Made by a program: the position numbers and the translations under genes. From the NCBI GenBank assembly GCA_030608825.1, contig JAUWDL010000114.1, positions 1 to 5,585 of the forward strand: a DNA stretch of 5,585 nt, given 5' to 3'. The stretch's first letter is position 1. Each line of letters begins with the position of its first letter. This stretch comes from Gemmatimonadales bacterium. Lineage in GTDB: Bacteria > Gemmatimonadota > Gemmatimonadetes > Palauibacterales > Palauibacteraceae. Positions 1 through 5,521 of this stretch are shown piece after piece. The notes under the pieces were generated by a model. That model saw only the letters and a list, made by a program, of their open reading frames with translations, was not told where the DNA came from and ran no database searches.

Positions 1-796
1 CGCCGCCCGGCTCCCTGAAGTAGACGGAGCGGAACCAGAAGCGGTCGATCGGCGCCGTGGGTCGAAGCCCGGCGTCGCGCACAGAGTCGCGCAGAGCCAG
101 CTCCTCGTCCTCATCCGCGACGCGCCAGGCCACGTGGTGCACGCCTCCGGTGCCCCAGGCACCTCGGCTCCCATCGGGCTGCTCCCTTATCTCGATGATA
201 CGGCCAGAACCGCCTCCGTCGACCGCCCACCGGTGCCAGCCGGCCTCTTCTCCGACCGGCTCGAAACCCATGGACGCTTCGAGAGCCTCCGCCGTCGGCG
301 ACAGCTCCTGCTCCAGCAAGCGGACGGCGTGCATGCCACGAATCTGATGCTCGGCCGGCACGGGTCCGGCCTGCCAGGGCGTCCAGGAACGCTCGTCCTC
401 CGTTTCCACCAACGCGAGCTCGAGACCGTGCGGATCCCGAAAGGGCAGGGTCGCCTCGCCGAAGCGGGTCTCCGACTCTCCCCGAGCCACGCCGTGCGCC
501 TCGAAACGCGATTCCCAGTAGGGCAGGCTTCCGCCCGGAATCGCGAGCGGAATCTCCACGGCGAGGCCGACCCCGCGGCGGGCCGGCGCCATCTGCGGCC
601 AGGGAAAGAAGGTGAGGTCAGTCCCAGGCGTCCCGACGCCATCGGCATAGAAGAGGTGATAGGTGTCCGGAACGTCCTGGTTCACGGTCCTCTTCACGAG
701 CCGCAGACCGAGAACGCCGACGTAGAAGCCGAGGTTCTCCTGCGGGTGACCGCAGATGACCGTGACGTGGTGAATGCCGTGAACGGAGGGCTTCAT
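1..796 (-). CDS. Ring-cleaving dioxygenase-like VOC (glyoxalase-fold) protein, C-terminus cut by window edge
   Basis: The visible part is 265 codons from an ATG at 796 to the left edge. Families of this type (MhqO/PcpA-like, two VOC modules) run to roughly 310-320 residues, so about 50 are missing. The N-terminal module opens with GIHHVT (residues 7-12), followed by a fingerprint typical of the family: FYVGVLGLRLVKRTVN (24-39), YHLFYAD, GTPGTDLTFFPWP (55-67). The second module begins near 150 and has GGVHHVAWRV (217-226), then FWFRSVYFREPGG at the edge. In PcpA-like enzymes the metal is held by one His from each HH motif and a Glu after the PGG turn. Both HH motifs are present, and the expected Glu would lie a few residues beyond the window. 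The likely role is Fe(II)/Mn(II)-dependent extradiol cleavage of a hydroquinone or catechol, or a related VOC reaction; the substrate is unknown. It is the last visible gene of the minus-strand cluster, 27 nt after the preceding stop. No good Shine-Dalgarno is seen, so translation may be coupled to the gene before it. Confidence 0.86.
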   Translation of the reverse strand, partial: MKPSVHGIHHVTVICGHPQENLGFYVGVLGLRLVKRTVNQDVPDTYHLFYADGVGTPGTDLTFFPWPQMAPARRGVGLAVEIPLAIPGGSLPYWESRFEAHGVARGESETRFGEATLPFRDPHGLELALVETEDERSWTPWQAGPVPAEHQIRGMHAVRLLEQELSPTAEALEASMGFEPVGEEAGWHRWAVDGGGSGRIIEIREQPDGSRGAWGTGGVHHVAWRVADEDEELALRDSVRDAGLRPTAPIDRFWFRSVYFREPGG

Positions 797-823
797 GCGG
801 GACGGGCTATCCGCGATGCGCCA

Positions 824-1351
824 TTACGGCCGCCAGCCTTCGTGGACCAGGTAGGCGGGCTTTCCCTCGCCCTCGTCGCCGAGCCGCCTCATCTGGTTCG
901 AGAGCCACTCGAGCCACTCGTCGAACTTCTCGTTACCCTGCTCGCGGCGGACGGCCTGCGCCCACTCCCGCATCCGGTCCCAACAGGTCTGGGTGACGCC
1001 GCCCATGAGCTCCCACACGGTCTGCATGGGCACGATGCGGTGGTGAACCATGATCGCGACGGATTCGAGCGTGAGGCTGACAATCATCGCCGCCTCTTCC
1101 AGCTCGGGCGAGCGCCGGAGCTCTTTCGCGGAGCAACCCGGAGGAAGCGAGGCCACCAGCAGGAGCGCCCGCGCGAACTGGGGGTCCGTGAAGGAGCGGG
1201 CGAGCTCGATCGCCGCCTTCTCCCTCCGCTGCCGCTGGAACTCGCGGATCTGGACGACGGCGAAGGCCACACCGCCGATGACGATGAGCACGCCGATGAT
1301 CTCCGCCAGGTTGCCCAGCGTGTTCAGATCCAGGCTCGCCGTGGTGTTCAT
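824..1351 (-). CDS. Small single-pass membrane protein, DUF4760-like, function unknown
   Basis: This encodes 175 residues. One strongly hydrophobic segment at about residues 15-35 (LAEIIGVLIVIGGVAFAVVQI) is followed at once by a basic stretch (REFQRQRREK), which predicts a single N-terminal membrane helix with the rest in the cytoplasm. The soluble part is helical and rich in Arg, Glu and Trp, with WDRMREWAQAVRRE near 123-136 and a Trp-containing tail (HEGWRP). This architecture, helix plus 'VQIRE...R' linker plus ~130-residue helical domain, resembles DUF4760-type proteins; that assignment is from memory of the family pattern and is moderate only. The ATG start is supported by GAGGGGAG ending just upstream (1353-1360), which sits in the 12-nt gap after the class V enzyme's stop. 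Its position between two enzymes suggests co-expression, but no catalytic motif is visible. It could be a membrane tether or accessory protein for its neighbours, or be unrelated to them. Confidence 0.82.
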   Translation of the reverse strand: MNTTASLDLNTLGNLAEIIGVLIVIGGVAFAVVQIREFQRQRREKAAIELARSFTDPQFARALLLVASLPPGCSAKELRRSPELEEAAMIVSLTLESVAIMVHHRIVPMQTVWELMGGVTQTCWDRMREWAQAVRREQGNEKFDEWLEWLSNQMRRLGDEGEGKPAYLVHEGWRP

Positions 1352-1363
1352 GCTCCCCTCAGG

Positions 1364-2542
1364 CTATCCGGCTACGGGCGCGAGCATCCCGCACTCCGCG
1401 AGCACGGCCCGGAGCGCCTCGATGTCCGCCGCATCATTGTAGATGTGGGGCGCCACCCGGATCGCGTCCCCGCGGACCGAGACGAACACCTTCCGGGCGC
1501 AGAGCCGCGCCTGCAGCGCCTCCGGGTCGACGCCCGCCGGAACGTGAAGTCCGAACAGATGTCCGACCGGCTCCGGTCCCTCCGGATCCTGCTCACCGGC
1601 GATCTCTTCGATCAACTCCCGGGTCAGCCCACGGCAGTACGTCTGGATGTTCTCCACTCCCCAATCGAGCAACTGCTCGAGCGCCGCGATGAACATGGGG
1701 ATCAGGATGAAGTTCGCCGCCTCGCCCATGTCGTATCGGCGGGCGCCCGGGCGGTACAGCTCGCTCTGTTCCACGAGACCGGCGAAATCCTCGCTTCCGA
1801 CCCTGCCCATCCATGTCTCCTCGAGGGGTGCGCCGTCGTCGTAGCGGGGCCCGAAGTAGGCCGCGCCGATGGAGTATGGCCCGGTCAGCCACTTGTACGC
1901 CGCGCAGATCAGGGCATCGGGCTGGACACGCTGCAGGTCGAACGGCATGGCGCCCACGGTCTGTGTGGCGTCGAGTATGAAGGCCGCCCCCATGTTGCGC
2001 GCGCGGGCCGCGATAACATCCACGTCGAACGGCGTCCCATCCGTCCAATGCACGACTCCCTGGGCCACGACTGCCGTGTCCTCATCGATCGCCTCCAGGA
2101 TCGCGTTGTTCCACGCCCTCGCACAGCCCGGTCCGTCGACGGGCGGGCGAACGACCCTGAGCTCGGCCCCGACGGTCTCGCACTTCCGGCGCCAGACATG
2201 GACGTTCGAGGGGAACTGATGGTGAACGATGACGACATTCTGACCCCGCTCCACCGGGGTGTTTCGAGCCACCGCCGAAAGGCCGTAGGAGGCCGAGGGA
2301 ATGATCGCGATGCGCTGAGGGACCGGCGCGTTTATGAGGCGGGCAAAAAGCTCGCGCACACGATCGCAGCCCGAAAAGAAATCCTCGGTCTGGAGGTCCG
2401 CCGGTACGGCTGCACGCCGAATCGCGGCTTCCCCCGCCGCCTGCACGCGCCTGGAGAGCGGAGACATGTAAGCGCAGTTCAGGTAATGGTAATCCGCCGG
2501 AAGCGAGAATTCGTCCTTCCGCGTACTCGGCATCGACTCCAA
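1364..2542 (-). CDS. Aminotransferase class V-fold PLP-dependent enzyme
   Basis: A 392-residue protein of normal length for fold-type I, class V enzymes (cysteine desulfurase, kynureninase and isopenicillin N epimerase relatives). Visible landmarks in order are: LNCAYMSPLS (21-30), the N-terminal substrate/PLP region; IPSASYGLSAVA (81-92), the phosphate-binding loop; VHWTDGTPFDV (164-174), with His165 where the PLP-stacking residue is expected; ILDATQTVGA (189-198), with Asp191 for the pyridine nitrogen and Gln194; AAYKWLTGP (214-222), with Lys217 as the Schiff-base lysine; and IRVAPHIYND (361-370), with Arg362 as the likely carboxylate-binding residue. All catalytic residues look intact, so an active enzyme is expected. 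Whether it transaminates, desulfurates, racemises or cleaves cannot be told, and there is no neighbouring SufE/IscU-type partner to support a desulfurase role. It is the promoter-proximal gene of the minus-strand cluster. The start is a TTG at 2542 chosen for its Shine-Dalgarno; an in-frame ATG at 2533 is the alternative and would shorten the protein by three residues. Confidence 0.92.
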   Translation of the reverse strand: MESMPSTRKDEFSLPADYHYLNCAYMSPLSRRVQAAGEAAIRRAAVPADLQTEDFFSGCDRVRELFARLINAPVPQRIAIIPSASYGLSAVARNTPVERGQNVVIVHHQFPSNVHVWRRKCETVGAELRVVRPPVDGPGCARAWNNAILEAIDEDTAVVAQGVVHWTDGTPFDVDVIAARARNMGAAFILDATQTVGAMPFDLQRVQPDALICAAYKWLTGPYSIGAAYFGPRYDDGAPLEETWMGRVGSEDFAGLVEQSELYRPGARRYDMGEAANFILIPMFIAALEQLLDWGVENIQTYCRGLTRELIEEIAGEQDPEGPEPVGHLFGLHVPAGVDPEALQARLCARKVFVSVRGDAIRVAPHIYNDAADIEALRAVLAECGMLAPVAG

Positions 2543-2552
2543 GTTCAGTCCC

Positions 2553-2557
2553 CCTCC
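2553..2557 (-). promoter_or_regulatory. Shine-Dalgarno deciding a TTG start for the class V enzyme
   Basis: On the minus strand GGAGG (part of GGAGGGGG) lies 10 nt before the TTG at 2542, or 7 nt if the following Gs are counted. It lies 19 nt before the ATG at 2533, which is too far. The GGAG inside TTGGAGTCG is only 3 nt from that ATG, which is too close. Spacing therefore favours TTG, though an ATG start cannot be excluded. Confidence 0.6.
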
Positions 2558-2612
2558 AACGCTATTCGCCGGCCAGTGGCACGGGCGGGCCGAAAGAATG
2601 CCCGAACCTCAA

Positions 2613-2642
2613 CGTAGCCGGATCTCCTGCTCAACGGCTACG
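2613..2642. promoter_or_regulatory. Perfect 8-bp inverted repeat in the divergent intergenic region, candidate operator
   Basis: CGTAGCCG (2613-2620) is mirrored by CGGCTACG (2635-2642) across a 14-nt spacer. The centre-to-centre distance is 22 bp, about two helical turns, which suits a dimeric regulator binding one face of DNA. It lies in the 137-bp gap between the divergent class V enzyme operon and the serine hydrolase gene, where it could control either or both. I found no convincing -35/-10 pair in either direction (a TTGAGG and a CATACC are only weak matches). It could instead be a hairpin in either leader RNA. The regulator is not encoded in this window. Confidence 0.4.
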
Positions 2643-2667
2643 CCCCGCACCCCATACCTTCTTGGTC

Positions 2668-2672
2668 GGAGG
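2668..2672 (+). promoter_or_regulatory. Shine-Dalgarno fixing the serine hydrolase start at 2680
   Basis: GGAGG is followed by 7 nt and then ATG at 2680, which is ideal spacing. The open frame extends upstream to a TTG at 2662, but that codon lies before this site and has no ribosome binding site. The ATG also places a basic lipoprotein signal peptide (MKREQTRR) exactly at the N-terminus. Confidence 0.85.
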
Positions 2673-2679
2673 TGACACC

Positions 2680-4221
2680 ATGAAGCGAGAGCAGACGCGC
2701 CGGCAATTGGCCTCGGTCGTCATCGGCCTGCTCGCCCTCGGGTCGACGGCCGCTTGCCAGAAGGCCGGCGGTGACGGAGACGAGCTGGCGGCAGGTGGAC
2801 GGCTGGCGCCCGAGCTGGACCCTCTGGTCGAGGAGCTCTTCTCTCTCGACCTCTCGCCGGGCCTGGCGGTAGCCGTGGTGATCGGCGACGAGCTGGCGTA
2901 CGCCCGGGGGTTCGGATACGCGGACATGGAGACGGGGCGGCCCGTCACGCCCGAGACGCTCTTCTATATCGCCTCGACGACCAAAGCGTTCACGGCGCTG
3001 GCCGCCGCGCTTCTGGACCACCGCGAGCTGCTGGATCTGGATGCGCCAATCAGCCGCTACGTCGTCGAGCTGGAACTCCAACCGCCCCTCTCAGCCGACG
3101 AGATCACGGTCCGCGACCTTCTCACGCATACCCACGGCATCGAGGATGGGGGGCCGGTCGTCTTCCGCACCGCATACACGGGAGAGTTCACCGAAGAGCA
3201 GCTCATCCGGCTTCTCGAGGAGTATGGGCCCTCCGAATCCGGTCGTGCGTTCCGCTACGGGAACCTGGGCTACAACCTCGCGGGAATCGTGCTCGAGCGG
3301 GTGCGGGGGGAGACATGGAAGGTGGTGGTGGACGAAGAGGTCCTCCAGCCCCTCGGCATGGCGAGCACCTCGTCCCTCATGTCACGGATCGACATGAACC
3401 GCCTGGCGATGCCCCACTACCCCACGGAGGATGGCTTCCGACGGATCCGGCTCTCGAAGGCGGATGAGAACATGCACGCGGCGGGAGGGCTGGTGACATC
3501 GGTGCTCGACCTCGCGCGGTGGCTCGAGGTGCAGGTCAACGAGGGACGGCTGAACGATCGCACCATCTTCCCCGCAGAGGTCGTCCGCGAGACGCAGCGA
3601 CGCCAAGTCGATCAGGATCGTGAATTCAGCTTCTTTCACCGCCACGGGTGGGGGCTCGGCTGGGATATCGGTACGTACGAGCAGGACACTCTCGTGCATC
3701 GCTTCGGCTCGTATCCGGGCTATCGACCCCACGTGTCCTTCATGCCTCAGCACGACATCGGGATCGCCGTACTCGTCAATGACATGCCGCTGGGCGGGCG
3801 GCTCGCGGATCTGGTGGCGATCCGAATCTACGATCACCTCCTCGGCAAGCCCGGGACCGATGAGAAGTGGGCGCAGTTCGTTGCCGACTCGCGCGGTTCG
3901 GCCGCGCAGGCCCGGGATGGTCTCGCCGAGGATCTGGCGCGCCGGGCTGCACGACAGGGGTCGACCCGGCTTCCGCTCTCCAGTTACGTCGGCACCTACG
4001 AGAGCGAAGACCTCGGGACCATGGAGTGGCGCGAGAGCGACGACGGCCTCGAGGTCAACATCGGACTGCTGCGGGGACCGGCCGAGGTGTTTGACGCGGA
4101 GCGCGACATGTTCCGGATCGAGCTCCGGGGCCGGGGAGAGGTCATCCGGTTCCGCGTGGAGGACGGAGAGGTCTTGGGCCTGTCTTACCTGGACCGGGAG
4201 TTCGCACAGATCGACCCGTGA
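2680..4221 (+). CDS. Lipid-anchored class C beta-lactamase-like (S12) serine hydrolase with DUF3471-like C-terminal domain
   Basis: This encodes 513 residues. The N-terminus has a basic n-region (MKREQTRR), a hydrophobic stretch and GSTAAC with Cys26, a plausible though non-ideal lipobox (Thr at -3). A lipoprotein in the periplasm is likely; ordinary secretion is the alternative. A low-complexity GGDGDELAAGG linker precedes the beta-lactamase/PBP-like domain (about 45-395). The active-site motifs are SxxK as S99-T-T-K102 (context FYIASTTKAF), YxN as Y193-G-N195 (FRYGNLGYNLAG), and HRFG (340-343) in the place of the KTG/HxG box, followed by SYPGYRPHVSFMP. The last ~80 residues begin LPLSSYVGTYES (431-442), the hallmark of the DUF3471-type beta domain that often ends these proteins. 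The known family includes esterases, D-aminopeptidases, carboxypeptidases and peptide hydrolases, most of which are not antibiotic-resistance beta-lactamases; the substrate here is unknown. The gene is transcribed divergently from the class V enzyme operon and lies 147 nt upstream of a secreted barrel-like protein on the same strand. Confidence 0.92.
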   Translation: MKREQTRRQLASVVIGLLALGSTAACQKAGGDGDELAAGGRLAPELDPLVEELFSLDLSPGLAVAVVIGDELAYARGFGYADMETGRPVTPETLFYIASTTKAFTALAAALLDHRELLDLDAPISRYVVELELQPPLSADEITVRDLLTHTHGIEDGGPVVFRTAYTGEFTEEQLIRLLEEYGPSESGRAFRYGNLGYNLAGIVLERVRGETWKVVVDEEVLQPLGMASTSSLMSRIDMNRLAMPHYPTEDGFRRIRLSKADENMHAAGGLVTSVLDLARWLEVQVNEGRLNDRTIFPAEVVRETQRRQVDQDREFSFFHRHGWGLGWDIGTYEQDTLVHRFGSYPGYRPHVSFMPQHDIGIAVLVNDMPLGGRLADLVAIRIYDHLLGKPGTDEKWAQFVADSRGSAAQARDGLAEDLARRAARQGSTRLPLSSYVGTYESEDLGTMEWRESDDGLEVNIGLLRGPAEVFDAERDMFRIELRGRGEVIRFRVEDGEVLGLSYLDREFAQIDP

Positions 4222-4356
4222 TGTCCTGCGGGCCGTCCGGAGTGGTCGAGAGCTGCGGCGATTGCGAGGTCGAGCCGTGACCGGCGGACGGATGCCGAAG
4301 TCATTCCAGTGAGGCGATTCTCGCGGCTTCGCTGTTTGGCGCGTGCAGATGTAGAA

Positions 4357-4364
4357 GGGGGGGG
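4357..4364 (+). promoter_or_regulatory. Poly-G (8 G) ribosome binding site of the barrel protein gene
   Basis: GAAGGGGGGGG is followed by CAAG and then the ATG at 4369, so the purine run serves as the only Shine-Dalgarno-like element. It supports the ATG at 4369 over the upstream in-frame GTG at 4309, which would add 20 residues ahead of the signal peptide and has no ribosome binding site. A homopolymer this long is prone to slippage, which would change spacing but not frame. Confidence 0.55.
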
Positions 4365-4368
4365 CAAG

Positions 4369-4869
4369 ATGTGCTGGAAACGATCAGCGGCGGTAGCGGC
4401 GCTCGTACTGGTCAGCGCGAATCCGGCCCTGGCTCAGCGACGCCCCGACACGCACAAGGGCTTCTGGTTCAACGTCGGCGGTGGCGCCGGTTGGCTGGAG
4501 GGCACGTCCGGCGGAGTGTTCTACGTGCGCATGGGCGGCACGCCGGACCGGAAGGCGCTGTTCGGTGGTGAGGTCGTCACCTGGTTCCGCGATGGCGGCT
4601 CCACCACGAACATCGCGGCGACCGGGCTTATCTACCCGTTCTACGAAACCACCGGGAAGCCCGGCCACGACCTCTTCTTCAGGGGATCCTTCGGGCTGGC
4701 CGCCACCGACGGCGGGAGCACAGGGCTCGGCTTGATGTTCGGGACGGGCTATGATTTAAGGTTGGCCAACAACCTCTACGTGACCCCCAACTTCGACTTC
4801 ATGGTCCAGGTCTTCGACAACCGCACGTTGACAACGTTTCTCATCACGCTCGGCCTCGGATTCCACTAG
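4369..4869 (+). CDS. Small secreted protein, probable outer-membrane beta-barrel
   Basis: This encodes 166 residues. The signal peptide is clear: MCWKR, a hydrophobic core (SAAVAALVLVSA) and NPALA with predicted cleavage after Ala22, giving a mature start QRRPD. The ~144-residue mature chain alternates Gly/aromatic-rich strands with polar turns: GFWFNVGGGAGW, GGVFYVRMGG, ALFGGEVVTWF, DLFFRGSFGLA, GLGLMFGTGYDL, LYVTPNFDFMVQVF, LITLGLGFH. This pattern, with an amphipathic final strand ending in an aromatic residue plus His, fits a small outer-membrane barrel of about eight strands. There is no Cys in the mature part and no enzymatic motif. A specific family cannot be named. It lies 147 nt after the serine hydrolase on the same strand, so a shared transcript is possible, although the gap could hold a promoter. 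It converges on the OsmC gene downstream. Confidence 0.8.
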   Translation: MCWKRSAAVAALVLVSANPALAQRRPDTHKGFWFNVGGGAGWLEGTSGGVFYVRMGGTPDRKALFGGEVVTWFRDGGSTTNIAATGLIYPFYETTGKPGHDLFFRGSFGLAATDGGSTGLGLMFGTGYDLRLANNLYVTPNFDFMVQVFDNRTLTTFLITLGLGFH

Positions 4870-4871
4870 GG

Positions 4872-4883
4872 GCCGCCGGCGGC
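4872..4883. repeat. 12-bp perfect palindrome just after the barrel gene stop
   Basis: GCCGCCGGCGGC is its own reverse complement and begins three bases after the TAG at 4867-4869. As RNA it could fold only with a small loop, or with neighbouring bases such as CGGC-GAA-GCCG at 4880-4890. It may contribute to 3'-end formation, but no T-run follows on either strand, so it is not a canonical intrinsic terminator. Confidence 0.35.
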
Positions 4884-4919
4884 GAAGCCGACGACGAAGG
4901 GCGTGACCTGAGCGAGGAG

Positions 4920-4938
4920 TGGCCCGCCGAAAGGGCTA
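4920..4938. terminator. Possible weak hairpin at the convergent junction, overlapping the OsmC stop
   Basis: TGGCCC (4920-4925) can pair with GGGCTA (4933-4938), including one G-T pair, around a 7-nt GCCGAAA loop. It sits where transcripts of the barrel gene (plus) and the OsmC gene (minus) converge and includes the OsmC stop codon. There is no T-tract on either side, so termination activity is only a suggestion from position. Confidence 0.22.
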
Positions 4939-5418
4939 GGCCTGCGCGCCGGTCAGACCGGAATCCGGGAGCGTGGCCCCGAGCCCGGCAGGTGGCTTCA
5001 CCTCGACGTTAATGTCGATCCCCTGCTTCACGCTCTGAGAGACGATGCAGAAGTCCCGAAAGACATCGATGCAGCGGCGCAGGCGCGGCCAGTCTTCGGC
5101 TGACACCTCCGGATGGATATCCACGTCGATAGCGCCGACCCTCACCCGGCCGCTCTCGTTCCGGACCAACCTTGTCCGCACCTCTGTCCGCATTCCGTGA
5201 ACCGTGACGCGCGCCTTCCGAAAGCAGAAGAGGGCGCTCGCGCTGAGGCAGTTTCCGACCGCCGCGGCCAACAGGCGGGTCGCGTTGGGGCCTTCGTCTT
5301 CCCCCACCGGCTCAGGTTCGTCCATCAGCAGCGGCGGAAGGTCTTGTCCTCCAAAATCGACCAGGAACTGCATCCCTTGCTGCAACTCCATCGTCAGCTC
5401 GAAACCGCGCTCGTCCAT
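4936..5418 (-). CDS. OsmC/Ohr-family protein, putative thiol peroxidase
   Basis: A 160-residue protein of usual OsmC length. The core shows GEDEGPNATRLLAAAVGNCL (39-58), with the conserved Gly-Pro-(Asn) turn and Cys57 heading the long helix (NCLSASALFCFRKARV), and FRDFCIVSQSVKQGI (120-134), with Cys124 as the second conserved Cys. In OsmC/Ohr enzymes these two cysteines form the redox pair that reduces organic hydroperoxides in the cytoplasm. Both are present, so peroxidase activity is plausible though not shown. The Arg-rich strand RTRLVRNESGRVRVGAIDVDI (81-101) matches the beta sheet region. Two further cysteines (65 and 116) are not the standard pair. The 'MDEPEPVGEDEGPN' style N-terminal part is typical of a broad OsmC subgroup distinct from classical Ohr. 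The ATG start has GGAGG five bases upstream. It is convergent with the barrel gene, and nothing visible ties it to the other genes. Confidence 0.9.
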   Translation of the reverse strand: MDERGFELTMELQQGMQFLVDFGGQDLPPLLMDEPEPVGEDEGPNATRLLAAAVGNCLSASALFCFRKARVTVHGMRTEVRTRLVRNESGRVRVGAIDVDIHPEVSAEDWPRLRRCIDVFRDFCIVSQSVKQGIDINVEVKPPAGLGATLPDSGLTGAQA

Positions 5419-5423
5419 CCTGT

Positions 5424-5428
5424 CCTCC
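5424..5428 (-). promoter_or_regulatory. Shine-Dalgarno of the OsmC gene
   Basis: On the minus strand GGAGG is followed by ACAGG and the ATG at 5418. The five-base spacing is slightly short but functional, and it fixes the start. Confidence 0.75.
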
Positions 5429-5462
5429 GGCAGTAGAAGACCCCCGTCTCTCTACCGCTTGA

Positions 5463-5488
5463 GTGACAAGGCGCGGGGGATGGGTCAC
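5463..5488. repeat. Inverted repeat GTGAC-N16-GTCAC upstream of the OsmC gene
   Basis: GTGAC (5463-5467) and GTCAC (5484-5488) are mirrored with a 21-bp centre-to-centre spacing, 45-70 bp before the OsmC start. The position is right for an operator, but five-base arms occur often by chance. No clear -35/-10 pair was found around it. Confidence 0.2.
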
Positions 5489-5502
5489 GACTTCGAACGG
5501 CC

Positions 5503-5521
5503 GACGGTCTCATCGACCGTC
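5503..5521. repeat. Hairpin-forming inverted repeat near the right edge
   Basis: GACGGTC (5503-5509) pairs with GACCGTC (5515-5521) around a 5-nt loop. The right arm overlaps CGACCG (5514-5519), which can pair instead with CGGTCG (5530-5535), so two mutually exclusive stems exist. The hairpin could be the end of a gene lying to the right, or part of the OsmC leader. The region 5419-5585 otherwise shows no supportable gene. Confidence 0.3.

Noticed and set aside
134..2617. An 827-codon open frame on the plus strand covering the whole minus-strand operon
   Set aside because: Its codon first positions lie opposite the G/C-rich third positions of the three minus-strand genes, which all share one frame, so stop codons (which start with T) are rare by composition. 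The translation is Arg/Pro/His-rich with no recognisable domain, while the minus-strand products match known families with intact motifs.
2638..3081. A 147-codon minus-strand frame across the divergent region and the serine hydrolase N-terminus
   Set aside because: It is antisense to the signal peptide and SxxK region, has no family resemblance, and would block the divergent promoter region.
2680..4221. Annotation as an antibiotic-resistance AmpC beta-lactamase
   Set aside because: The protein is much longer than AmpC, carries a lipoprotein-type signal and a C-terminal DUF3471-like domain, and lacks the KTG box. It belongs to the broader S12 serine hydrolase group.
3620..4312. A 230-codon plus-strand frame overlapping the end of the serine hydrolase
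   Set aside because: It runs in the +1-type frame across the well-supported DUF3471-like domain. It is Ser/Arg-rich with no domain and no ribosome binding site, which is typical of a GC-rich shadow frame.
4309..4368. Upstream GTG start adding 20 residues to the barrel protein
   Set aside because: It has no Shine-Dalgarno and places a non-signal stretch before a textbook signal peptide. The ATG at 4369 has a purine-rich ribosome binding site.
5390..5470. tRNA-like signals on the minus strand (AGCGGTAGAG near 5450-5460 and GGTTTCGA inside the OsmC start region)
   Set aside because: No acceptor or anticodon stem can be formed at proper spacing, and the T-loop-like string lies within the OsmC coding sequence.
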